Below, one piece after another: positions 53,641 through 63,500 of a stretch of 64,000 nt of DNA. The notes below the pieces were generated by a model. That model did no database searches. It worked only from the letters and a program-made list of their open reading frames with translations, and was not told where the DNA came from. A program made the translations under genes and the position numbers. The stretch spans positions 62,001-126,000 of the forward strand of contig NZ_FRFE01000017.1 in assembly GCF_900143695.1 (NCBI RefSeq), given 5' to 3'. The DNA comes from Desulfopila aestuarii DSM 18488. GTDB taxonomy: Bacteria > Desulfobacterota > Desulfobulbia > Desulfobulbales > Desulfocapsaceae. Each line of letters begins with the position of its first letter. Position 1 is the first letter of the stretch.

Positions 53641-54385
53641 TTCGTCTCACAACTGTTTCATGCTACCCGCCACTCATTGCTCAATAAGCAGCCTTGGCTG
53701 GTCTCAATGACTCAACCAACGAATAGTACTTTTAATTAGCCCAACCTTCATAACACGACAGACTGCATTTCAATAGTAGCATCGACATTACTTCTATTCA
53801 AGCCGCCATCGTTTTTCTTGAAAAATCAGTTTATTTTCCGATAGCACCCAATTTTCGACCGGTGAATCCGATAATTATTTTTCATTTGTTCATGGAGTCG
53901 CACCAGCTGTTTATCCAGATTAAGCACCTCATTATCCTTGGTGTTATTTTCCTGGGTATCCTCATTTTACAACAGTTCTTTCGAAACTGCCTATCACGCA
54001 AGCTATATATGCGACTCCGTTCATTTTTTTACTTCAAATATTTATGGAAAAATAAAACCATTTACTTTAGTAAGTGTTTGTTATTTACTTCCTGATACAA
54101 GATAGATACGCAATATGCTCCACCAAAACTGCGTTTACTGATACTTCTTTCTGCCAGGAGATTTTCCCAAAAGGGAAATAAATTATAGAGATCAGACTGA
54201 ATTGGCAAACTTTTTTCATCAACCTTTCGATATGTATTTTTTTTAAGAAAAGTTACTCCCAAACAGTCTGATCAACAATATTTGTTAGGTGAAATAATTG
54301 TTGCCATCACTCACAGCGATGTCGACAAATTCTGTAAAAACAGGTGCCCTCTGAAAAGGGTGAAATCAGGTTTCATGGAGGAGTA
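53641..54385. other. AT-rich gene-free region upstream of the chemosensory operon
   Basis: About 745 bases. A short frame at 53862-54095 has one possible membrane helix but no ribosome-binding site or family signal, so I do not call it. The promoter of the chemosensory operon should be here. Confidence 0.5.
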
Positions 54386-56548
54386 ATGGAAAGCACAAGC
54401 AAAGTGGCCGAAACCAACAGTACTCAACCTACCGGTACATCCGGCAGTCTCAGTATCCGCAGCAAGCTGATGCTTGCATTCTTTCTGATGATTGCTCTTA
54501 CCTTGGTCGTCAGTGCAATTGCGTATTTCTCACAAAAGCTGGCCAATACCACTATCAACGAACTTGTTCAGGTCCATGGTAAGGTTGCTCGCCTCAGTCT
54601 CCAGACCGACAAAACACTTCGAGTCATGCAGGGTATGGAGAAAGACTTTCTTCTTAAATATCAAAGCATCGGCATTCAAGAGGCAAAAAACCAGTACATG
54701 GTGCCTTTTACAGAGAACGGAGGCCAGGCGTATCAGAACATTTATGAGATCCAGCAACTTGCCGCCGACCAAGCGAGCATTGATGCAGCCCAGACTGCTA
54801 TGGATTCGATCAACGAATATCTGAGCGCTTTTATTGGCACCGTCAACATTCTCGAGCTTCGGGTTGACAAAGAATTCGGCGAACTCGTCAAGTTGGATGA
54901 AAGTGTCAATGCCTTGCAGGCAAGCGTTGATAAAATTGACTCCATCATCCTTCGCAACGGATTTTATCAGCTCAACAGTGCCCTCAAAGACTATCTGATC
55001 CTTCCCAGCGAAGAAGCTATACAACAGGTTGAAAGCAACCGTACCAGTTTTACGCAGATCATTGCAGCATCCTCCCTGCCCGGCTACGTTTCAGAGCAGC
55101 TTAACAGTCAGCTGGAAGAATTCTCCAAGTGGTTCACCGAGGTAACAAACACTGACAAAGTCGTCGCCAGTCGTATTGCTGAGTACGAGGCTGCCGCCGA
55201 GAAAGCCCAGCCTGTTATTGCGACCTTTCTTGCCAATGCTACCCAAAACGAAAGTTCCGCTACGAAGAGGATGGAAGATTCTGCCGCGTTTGTACAGAAA
55301 CTCGTTCTCTCGGTGAGTGGTGTCGCCGTCCTCCTTGGTATTTTCATTGCTATTCGTCTCTCCCGCAGCCTTACTGCCCAGGTCAGCCACATCGTTCAGC
55401 TGCTTGGCGAAATCAATGCCGGTAACTTTTCCGCTCGTACCGAGGTTGTAACAAAAGACGAGCTTGGCGCCATGGCTGTCACACTCAACAACATGCTGGA
55501 CAACATCACCGTGCTCATCCAGAGTCAGGCCGAGCGCGATGCTATCCAGGATTCGATCATGAAGCTGCTTGAAGAGATCAGTGCCTTGACCGAGGGTGAT
55601 CTTACCGCCCGAGCCGAAGTAACCGAGGATATGACCGGCGCCATCGCCGACTCCTTCAATGCTATGAGTGATCAGCTTTCTGATATTATCCGTAAGGTTA
55701 AGGACGCCACCGCCTCCGTTGACGTCACCTCAGAAGATGTTGCCAAACAAACCATTACTCTTGCAAACAAGAACATCGAACAGTCCAGAAAGGTTGCCAG
55801 CGCTATCAAGTCAATCGATATCATGGTTGAGTCCATCCGAAATGTTTCCCAGAACGCTGCTCAGTCTGCTGACGTTTCTGAAATCTCACGTCAAAGTGCA
55901 CGTGAAGGTGCCGAGGCTGTACAGAAAACCAACCTGGCCATGACAGAGATTCGTGAACAGATCAATGAGACAGCTCGCTCCATTAAGCGCCTCGGTGAAA
56001 GTTCCATGGAGATCGGTAACGTTATTCAGATTATTAATGATATCGCCGATCGCACATCGATTCTCGCCCTGAATGCTTCCATTCAGGCCGCCATGGCCGG
56101 TGATGCAGGTCACGGTTTTGCCGTCGTTGCTGACGAGGTCCAGCGTCTTGCTGAAAGTTCCAGTAACTCAACCAAACAGATTGAAGCGCTGATCAAGAAT
56201 ATTCAGACCGAAATCAAGAACGTTAGTAGTCGTATGGATGAGAGTATCGGCAAGGTTGTCCAGGGCTCCCAGCTCGCTGACGGCGCCCATGCCAAGCTCC
56301 AGCAGATCGAGCAGGTTTCAAACCAGCTTGCTGATCTGATTAAAGCCATTACCACCGCATCCTCTGAGCAGGTGCAGGTGTCTGAAACGATTTCCACAAC
56401 CATGCAGGAGATTGGCGATGTCAGTCAGGAGTCGTCACGTTCCTCTCAGGAGACAGCAACATCAATGGATATGCTAAGTCGCACAGCTCGAGACCTGCGC
56501 GCCGCCGTTGAGACATTCAAAGTGCCCGACGCAGAGGAGACTGCATAA
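54386..56548 (+). CDS. Methyl-accepting chemotaxis protein, PilJ-like
   Basis: A 720-residue receptor, starting at the ATG at 54386 after GGAGG. Membrane helices lie at about 27-48 and 300-320, with a long helical periplasmic sensor (about 50-300) between, which may be of the helical bimodular type. HAMP-like repeats follow ([24 protein letters not shown], then a second around [17 protein letters not shown]). The signalling tip is [31 protein letters not shown], where SIQAAMAG instead of NAAIEAARAG is typical of PilJ. It opens a five-gene operon with a solute-binding protein, a double receiver, CheW and a multi-Hpt CheA. Confidence 0.92.
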   Translation: MESTSKVAETNSTQPTGTSGSLSIRSKLMLAFFLMIALTLVVSAIAYFSQKLANTTINELVQVHGKVARLSLQTDKTLRVMQGMEKDFLLKYQSIGIQEAKNQYMVPFTENGGQAYQNIYEIQQLAADQASIDAAQTAMDSINEYLSAFIGTVNILELRVDKEFGELVKLDESVNALQASVDKIDSIILRNGFYQLNSALKDYLILPSEEAIQQVESNRTSFTQIIAASSLPGYVSEQLNSQLEEFSKWFTEVTNTDKVVASRIAEYEAAAEKAQPVIATFLANATQNESSATKRMEDSAAFVQKLVLSVSGVAVLLGIFIAIRLSRSLTAQVSHIVQLLGEINAGNFSARTEVVTKDELGAMAVTLNNMLDNITVLIQSQAERDAIQDSIMKLLEEISALTEGDLTARAEVTEDMTGAIADSFNAMSDQLSDIIRKVKDATASVDVTSEDVAKQTITLANKNIEQSRKVASAIKSIDIMVESIRNVSQNAAQSADVSEISRQSAREGAEAVQKTNLAMTEIREQINETARSIKRLGESSMEIGNVIQIINDIADRTSILALNASIQAAMAGDAGHGFAVVADEVQRLAESSSNSTKQIEALIKNIQTEIKNVSSRMDESIGKVVQGSQLADGAHAKLQQIEQVSNQLADLIKAITTASSEQVQVSETISTTMQEIGDVSQESSRSSQETATSMDMLSRTARDLRAAVETFKVPDAEETA

Positions 56549-56578
56549 GGGTTCGGTGTAAACTGAGATCATTCAGGC

Positions 56579-56612
56579 TTCAGGCCACACCAACAGTGGC
56601 CTGAATTCGTTA
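56579..56612 (+). terminator. Hairpin between the receptor and binding-protein genes
   Basis: A perfect 10-bp stem (TTCAGGCCAC / GTGGCCTGAA) with a seven-base loop is followed by TTCGTTATT. It may end some transcripts after the receptor gene and set the ratio to downstream genes. Confidence 0.65.
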
Positions 56613-56630
56613 TTCACAACGGAGTAGAAT

Positions 56631-57800
56631 ATGAATATCGTCCAACGTATCCTGTCAGCTATCCTGATAGTGTTTTTCTCCTTCTGCCCTTCCGTATTTG
56701 CCAGTGACGGAACTATCAATATAGGTTTTAACATTCCCCAGACGGGTTGGTTTGATCTGGTTGGGCTTCATTCGAAAAATGCGGCACAACTCATTGAAAA
56801 GGAGTTAGCCGAAGCAGGTGGCCTCAAAGTCGGCGACAAAACCTACGATGTCAAATTTCTTTACGGTGACAACAAATCAAATCCAACCGCCGCCTCAACT
56901 CTTGCCATCGAACAAGTTTCCAAAGAGAAAGTCCTCGGTATTATCGGTCCACTCAGCAGTAGCCAAGCTATCCCGGTTGCCCAGATGGCCAACTCATTTT
57001 CCACCCCGATGATCTCACCCTGGTCAACCTCCCCGCTCACCACCAAGGATAGGCCGTATGTCTTTCGTAGCTGCTTTGTTTTTACCATTCAGGGCCCGGT
57101 ATTAACCAAATTTCTGGCTAAGCAGTTTACTGCGACCAAAGGCGCCGTTCTTTATGATATCGTTGCAGCGTATCCAAGAGGGCTTGCAAAATCTTTTAAA
57201 GAATCATTTGAGCAGATCAATGGCGAGGGATCAATTGTACGATTTGAAGAATTTCGCTCAGGCGACACGGATTTCACCAAACAGCTGATGAGCATCAAGG
57301 AATCTGGTGCCCAGTTCATCTTCAGTCCGCAGCATTTTAACGAAATCCCCCTGATCATAAGACAGATGAAATCGATAGATTTGAACATTCCCCTTGTCGG
57401 CAGCAACTCCTGGGCCGGTGGAAATCTCTTAGGGGAATGTGGAAACGATTGCGACGGTCTTTTCTTTAGCGGCAACTACGCCTCAGGTGGCGCTACAGGT
57501 ATCAATAAGCAGTTTGTCGATGCCTATAAGTCCGCCTATGGTGAATTGCCCGACGAACCGGCAGCATTAACCTGGGACGCCGTTCGCGTCTTCCTACAGG
57601 CCGTCAAGGACACCGGAAAACTCAGTGGCAATCTCCTCGCTGATCGCAAGGCTGTAAGGGATGCCATTGTCAATGTGAAAAATTTTGATGGGGCGACCGG
57701 TGAAATGACTTTTAATGAATCCGGAGATCCAAACAAATGTGCTGTTATCGTAAAGATAGAGAACGGCGTCTTCAATTTTCACGAATCCGTCTGTCTCTAA
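56631..57800 (+). CDS. Periplasmic binding protein of the branched-chain amino acid (Leu/Ile/Val) type
   Basis: A 389-residue exported type I solute-binding protein with a signal peptide (ILSAILIVFFSFCPSVFA). INIGFNIPQTGWFDLVGLHSKNAAQLIEKE is the family start and IIGPLSSSQAIPVAQ the ligand loop. No ABC permease or ATPase gene accompanies it; instead it stands between a PilJ-like receptor and chemosensory signalling genes. It may deliver an amino-acid or other small ligand to the receptor, as known for some chemotaxis systems. It has a terminator-like hairpin upstream and its own short spacer downstream. Confidence 0.88.
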   Translation: MNIVQRILSAILIVFFSFCPSVFASDGTINIGFNIPQTGWFDLVGLHSKNAAQLIEKELAEAGGLKVGDKTYDVKFLYGDNKSNPTAASTLAIEQVSKEKVLGIIGPLSSSQAIPVAQMANSFSTPMISPWSTSPLTTKDRPYVFRSCFVFTIQGPVLTKFLAKQFTATKGAVLYDIVAAYPRGLAKSFKESFEQINGEGSIVRFEEFRSGDTDFTKQLMSIKESGAQFIFSPQHFNEIPLIIRQMKSIDLNIPLVGSNSWAGGNLLGECGNDCDGLFFSGNYASGGATGINKQFVDAYKSAYGELPDEPAALTWDAVRVFLQAVKDTGKLSGNLLADRKAVRDAIVNVKNFDGATGEMTFNESGDPNKCAVIVKIENGVFNFHESVCL

Positions 57801-57943
57801 CAATACCGGTATAGCGACAGTTGCCACAGGAAACCCATGCTGCTCCAGTTATCACGTCAACCCGTAAACCCGCTGTTGTCAATGAGGATACCCAAGTATT
57901 CCGGATCACCTTTTTTTTGTGATTCCTCATTCAACAGCACAAG

Positions 57944-59851
57944 ATGCGACAACACATTATGGTAGACAACGACAACAACCCCGTACAGTCAGCTCTGCTT
58001 ATCGAACAGCTGAAATCATATCAGCATAATCTTGAAAGTGTTGATATAACTGTCAGCAAGGGTCGACATCAAGGCATTATCCATGTTCGCGATGGTGAAG
58101 TGCTTTCTGCGCATATCGGCATTCTTCACGGCAACGGCGCTATTCTTTCCATTGTCCAGATACAAGGGGCTGAAATAAACTCTGTCCCGACCCAGTCTGC
58201 AGTGCAGAAAACGGTTTTCATCACCATTGACCAGATAGACCGCTTTCTCAAAACACAACGGACAACATCCCATCCTGCTGAAGATCTTGATGAGGAAAAA
58301 CTGCTGGAAGAGGCTAAAAGTCTCTTTTTCCGTTTTCATTATAAAGAGGCGGTCGATCGACTGGTAGCCATCCTCCGTCATAATCGTTTTTTCTATCCCG
58401 CATGGTTGTGGCAGTCCCGCATCCTCACGAGACAGGATTATATTTCTCGAGCAATAGACGAAGCGTACCGTTGGGGAAACCACGACCAGGACGTCTGGCG
58501 AGAAGCCCGCAAGATGCGGCCCCAGCTTACGACTTCAGACACTCAAGTCAAACGCTGTATATTCTGCTGGTCGATTCTCCAGGCAGGCAGCTCTTGCTCT
58601 CACTGTAAGGCATCATTTTCCATAAGTGCCATGCAGCCGTCAAAAGATCTGAAGCAGGATGAGATCCGTTTTGCTCTCACCTGCTTTGATCAAGCTCAAC
58701 GATCTGACCCTCGCAATTCACGTACCGCCTTTGCCCTGGCCCTTGGACACTTTAATCTCAAGGAGCATCATAAGGCCCTCGGTTATCTGGAGAGCGCTGT
58801 TCAGCTTTCTCCGAAAATACCACTCTACAGCAAAAGCCTTTCGCTCCTTCGCTCAATTATCAAGGCAGAAGAACTTCGGCAGCAACCTGTGGTATCAACG
58901 CCGGCAGTACAAACAATGCCCGCCGAACTTCCTGTCGACAGCTCAACAAACCCGACGATCCTCATGGTCGAGGACAGCATGACATCCCGCAAGGTACTGT
59001 CTATGTTGTTGAAACGTCACAACTATACACTCTTGGAAGCTGCTTCTGGAGCAGAAGCCATCAAAGCGGCCGCCTCAAGCCGCCCATGTCTCGTGCTGCT
59101 CGATGTTATGCTGCCAGACACCAACGGTCACGACCTGCTCGCTGAACTACGGAATTTTGAACATCTTCGTGAAGTACCGGTCATTATGCTGACAGGAAGA
59201 CATGATGTCAGGGACCGTTTGAAAGGTATTCAGGGCGGGGCGCAGGAGTACATTACCAAGCCTTTTAATCCACAAAAGCTGACTGAGCTTGTGCAGAGTT
59301 ATGTGAAATCTGCCACTGAGAAACAAACAGTTACCCAAAAGAAATCGACACCACCTTCGCCACCAATTAGCCAGAAGAAAACAAAGACAGCGGCGACTGC
59401 CGTGAACAGGTGGGCTACTTCGCCCGTGAAGGCACCGGCACCAGAAGCTGCCAAGGCCCCTTCCGAGCCGCCAAAAGCTCCACCTCCTGGCAGCAAGTCT
59501 ATTTTCATCATTGAAGACAGTCGCACCTCAAGAAAAGTACTTGCCATGCTGCTTTCCAGAAATGGCTACCATCTCTACGAAGCATCAAGCGGCCAGGAAG
59601 CCTTGACATTAGCGCCGTCCATCCAACCAGACCTCGTTCTACTGGACGTCATGCTGCCTGATATGACGGGATATACCATCCTGCCCCAGTTGAAACAGTT
59701 ACCTCACTTTGCAAATCTCCCCTTTATTATGCTCACCGGCAACAAGAAAGCCACGGACCGACTGAAAGGGATGCTTGCTGGATCAAACGAATATCTAACC
59801 AAACCTTTTGATCCGCAAAAACTGTTGTCTGTCATTAGCAACTACTTATAG
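57944..59851 (+). CDS. Double response regulator with DUF4388, zinc ribbon and TPR-like segment
   Basis: A 635-residue protein. Residues about 8-105 form a PatA/DUF4388-like domain (GRHQGIIHVRDGEVLSAHIG). A helical segment leads to a zinc ribbon with two Cys pairs (CIFC from residue 205, then CSHC), then TPR-like helices. Receiver 1 (about 340-455) has LLDVMLPDTNG; a Pro/Ala/Lys-rich linker of about 60 residues joins it to receiver 2 (about 515-635) with LLDVMLPDMTG. Both keep their Asp and Lys. It may play the role of PilG/PilH, with two phosphate sinks or outputs in one chain. No ribosome-binding site is obvious before the ATG. Confidence 0.85.
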   Translation: MRQHIMVDNDNNPVQSALLIEQLKSYQHNLESVDITVSKGRHQGIIHVRDGEVLSAHIGILHGNGAILSIVQIQGAEINSVPTQSAVQKTVFITIDQIDRFLKTQRTTSHPAEDLDEEKLLEEAKSLFFRFHYKEAVDRLVAILRHNRFFYPAWLWQSRILTRQDYISRAIDEAYRWGNHDQDVWREARKMRPQLTTSDTQVKRCIFCWSILQAGSSCSHCKASFSISAMQPSKDLKQDEIRFALTCFDQAQRSDPRNSRTAFALALGHFNLKEHHKALGYLESAVQLSPKIPLYSKSLSLLRSIIKAEELRQQPVVSTPAVQTMPAELPVDSSTNPTILMVEDSMTSRKVLSMLLKRHNYTLLEAASGAEAIKAAASSRPCLVLLDVMLPDTNGHDLLAELRNFEHLREVPVIMLTGRHDVRDRLKGIQGGAQEYITKPFNPQKLTELVQSYVKSATEKQTVTQKKSTPPSPPISQKKTKTAATAVNRWATSPVKAPAPEAAKAPSEPPKAPPPGSKSIFIIEDSRTSRKVLAMLLSRNGYHLYEASSGQEALTLAPSIQPDLVLLDVMLPDMTGYTILPQLKQLPHFANLPFIMLTGNKKATDRLKGMLAGSNEYLTKPFDPQKLLSVISNYL

Positions 59852-59873
59852 ATTCATTTTACCGGAACTGCTT

Positions 59874-60449
59874 ATGCCCTTGCCTGCCACCACAACACTT
59901 CACGACATCATCACTACTCTTGATGACAGTCTTGCATTGGCGGAAATCAATGATTCTAACGCCACTCAGTCAAGCCTGCTTTTCTCCTCTCAGGAGAAGA
60001 TGTGCAAGTATGTGCTTGTCGTCATTGATTCCGAAAAACTTGCCATCCCCATTGAAGGCCTTGCCGAGATTGGGCCGATGCCGCCAATAACCTCCTTACC
60101 CAATCTACCTGGTTGGATTCATGGCATCATTAATCAACGTGGAGAAATTATTTCGGTTATAGATATGAACAATCTCTTCACCAATAACCCATCGGCTGGC
60201 AAGGTGAAGAACAAGATTGCCGTTCTTTACAACAGCACCATGAAAATCGGCATCGGAATTGATCAGGTGACGGCCACGCTTTCACGTCCTGACTCGGATT
60301 GCGTGTCACTCACTGAAGGCACACTCAACTCAACTGAACCACGGGTATTTTATCGAGGTCTTCGTATGGGAACCGACTTGTATCAAATTCTTGAACCGGC
60401 CGCCTTTCTCGGCATGGATCGGCTCATGCATTACTATTTGCCAGAATAA
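59874..60449 (+). CDS. CheW-like adaptor (PilI type)
   Basis: A 191-residue CheW-domain protein from the ATG at 59874. The core has VLVVIDSEKLAIPIEGLAEIG, PGWIHGIINQRGEIISVIDM and a C-terminal beta region. It links the PilJ-like receptor to the CheA kinase. A longer frame reaches into the preceding gene, but the leader there is not CheW-like. It is followed after about 85 bases by the CheA gene. Confidence 0.9.
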   Translation: MPLPATTTLHDIITTLDDSLALAEINDSNATQSSLLFSSQEKMCKYVLVVIDSEKLAIPIEGLAEIGPMPPITSLPNLPGWIHGIINQRGEIISVIDMNNLFTNNPSAGKVKNKIAVLYNSTMKIGIGIDQVTATLSRPDSDCVSLTEGTLNSTEPRVFYRGLRMGTDLYQILEPAAFLGMDRLMHYYLPE

Positions 60450-60535
60450 GCAGGACTACCATGAGCGTCTCTGCAACAGGCTTACGTAACCCTAGGACAG
60501 TTCAATATTTTTCCGTTCGAACCAGGGAGATTTAG

Positions 60536-63500
60536 ATGTCGTCGTTACCACGATCGGAACTCGCGGGAATTCTTTTCCAGGAGATTGAAAGTTATCTGCC
60601 GGAAATCGAAAACAAGATAGCCCTCTTGATGAACACTTCCGACAACCAGGAAGCATTAAGCGAAGTCCATAGATTGTTCCATAATATTAAGGGAGCAGCA
60701 TCACAGGTTTCATTTGCCGGTCTTTCAAATTCCGCAGCAATCTGCGAAGCTATCCTGGCCAGTCTTCTTGAATCAGAGAGCCCTGCCACCGGCGAACAAC
60801 TGGAATTTCTTGGAACCGTCAATGCCCACATCAAACAATTCTGCTGTCTCGATGACAAATCGGTCACGGCAGAAGACAATCTGTTGGCGGCTACCGTTTC
60901 CTTTTTCCAGCGCCTCCATGAATCATCCGGACAGGAAGACCCGATTGTACTGCCGAGTTCGCTCCAGGCTTTGCTCAGTAGAAGTGTAGATACTGAAAAC
61001 CAATTTGATAGTGGTCAATCTTCGCTCAGCAATGAGCTTTCATCGTTGCACACCGAATGTTTGACGATTCTGCGGTCCGTGTTGCCGCTGCTCAGAGAGT
61101 TGGCAGACTGTTCTGCCCAATCTTCGGCAACTACTTTGCCGGTTACAGTGTTGCGGCCGATTATCACCGCTCTTTCCACCTTGGCATACTGTACCCATGC
61201 TGCCGGCCTGACCTCACTTGAAAAGCTCCTACGTCATTTTCTCGATATTCTCTACACGTTCCAACACAACCCGCAAGCAACAGACACCTGCACCCCCGTG
61301 CTGGTTCAGGAATTTATCTCCTATCTCGATCTTATCTTTGCCCTCCCCCCTGATGAGTGCGAAGAGGTTGTCCCTGTTGTTCAAAAACAGTTGAGCAAAG
61401 TCATAACCTCACTCACCGATAAGCAAACTGAACCTGATGAGCTGGTCTTCTCAGACCTCGATACACTCGACACCGACGTCAACAGTGCCTTTACCGATGA
61501 CACGTTGTTTCAGGATGATTCGATCTTCGGTGATTTATCTTTTGATGATAACGAATTCACTGACGAGCCCTTCACGAACCTTGTTACAGACGCAACCACT
61601 TCTGATACTGATTCATTTTCTGATAGCGAAGAGACAGAGCTGCGCGAATTGTTCCTCATGGAGTGTGACGAGCATCTGGCAGCACTGACCAGAGAACTGG
61701 GCAGTTTTGATCTTCCTGAGAGCGAGGCAATTCAGCAAAATGACGAACAGCGATCCAGCTTTAACCGGATGAGAATCAGTGCCCACACTCTGAAAGGTGC
61801 TGCGGCCATGACCGGACATAGCCGTATTTCTGCCTCGGCCTACGGGCTTGAGCGAATGTTGCGCTGGCTCGAAGAAGAAAGCCAGGATGTCACAGGTCAG
61901 GATCTTAACGTTATTCATGATTGTCTTGTAACCATTCATGCTCAGTCTGAGACCCTTGCTATGGAAGGGTATGAGAGCCCGGATCAGGACTGTTCATTTG
62001 TTGAAGAACATCTCGCCAAACGACAACAACAGGATAATTCAGACTTTCATGCCGAGGAAATTTTCCACGACAATGATATCAGTTCACTTACAGATCTCCA
62101 GGGTGAAGATGATTCCGCTTCCTCTTTACATGAGATAGATGATCAGTTCGAGCAAATTCCCGATTCCGTCGACAGTGTCAGCTTCTCTCCTTTAGAAGAA
62201 GTTCATCAAGAGGACATCATTACCGACCTCACCAACGCGGCTACGAGAGCTGATAACGGATTGACAGCTCACGATGGGGAGCTAAATGAAGAAGAATTGG
62301 AGTTGCAGGAAATATTCCAGACGGAATGTACCGAACACCTTCTTGTTATAAATACCGAACTCAACAGTCTTATATCAGAAGTCCAGTCTACAAGGACGAT
62401 AGAAACTGCGCTTCGTGATCGTCTCGCCCATATGCGCCGTGCGATCCATACCCTAAAAGGCGCCGCGGCCATGACAGGTTTCGATCATCTCGCCGGTTGT
62501 GCTCATGCCCTTGAGGATCTTCTTGATTGGCTCCATGATGATGCTCGTGACCTCAGCCCGGCAGATATCACCATTATCGCCGAGGCGATTGACGACATAG
62601 AGACCTTTGTCCGTGCTCCTCAGGAGGTTACCATAACCGACACCAGGGCCCTGGCCAGGCTGATCGAACAACACTTGCAGCAACGCACGGTTACGCCTGC
62701 AACAGTACCGACAGATGAAAGCGTTCTTCAAGCTGATACCCATTTCGAAAAAGCTCCGGATGCACCCTCAGAAGACCAGGTGGCTCTTCCTGCCGAGGCA
62801 GGCAACATCAGGGTCAAGCTCCACGATCTTGAGGAGCTGGTTAATATCGAGGGCGAATTGGTCGTTTCCCGAGGGTCCGTTGAAAAACTTCTCGATAGAT
62901 TTTCCAGTACTTTAGATGAGTTGAACACTATTAAAGATACCCTCCGCCGGAAGTCCCAGGAACTAGAGGTCGGATTTGAGGCCCAGTCGCTTTACGGTTT
63001 CGGACCAGGCTCCCCCCTCCTCGCCGAAACGGATGATGAAGGGACCTCCAGCCCGATGTCGGAATTTGACCCCATTGAATTGGACCGTTACTCCCAGCTC
63101 AATCTTATAATTCGGTCACTCAATGAGATTTCTGTCGATGTCAACGCTATTCATGGTGAGATGATGGCGTTGAATTCCAGTCTTCAGGGTCAGGTTGCCA
63201 AACAGCAACTTTCCATGAAGCTGATGCAGGAGAAACTGCTGCGTATCAGAATGACACCGCTCTCCTCAATTTCAAGCGCACTCTTCCGTACTGTCCGGCA
63301 GACGGCTAAACAGCTTGGAAAGGAAGTTCAGCTGCAGGTTGTCGGTAAAGATGTCTTGATGGATCGTTTTATCTGGTCTAAAACCATCGATCCGCTGATG
63401 CACATTCTTCGAAACTGCATCGATCATGGCATCGAAGAACGTTCTACACGTCAGTCACTCAATAAACCTGCCACTGGCCAGATCACCCTCGATGCCACTC

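Noticed and set aside
53862-54095. A 77-residue frame with one hydrophobic helix
   Set aside because: Very AT-rich, no ribosome-binding site, no recognisable motif. A real small membrane protein cannot be excluded.
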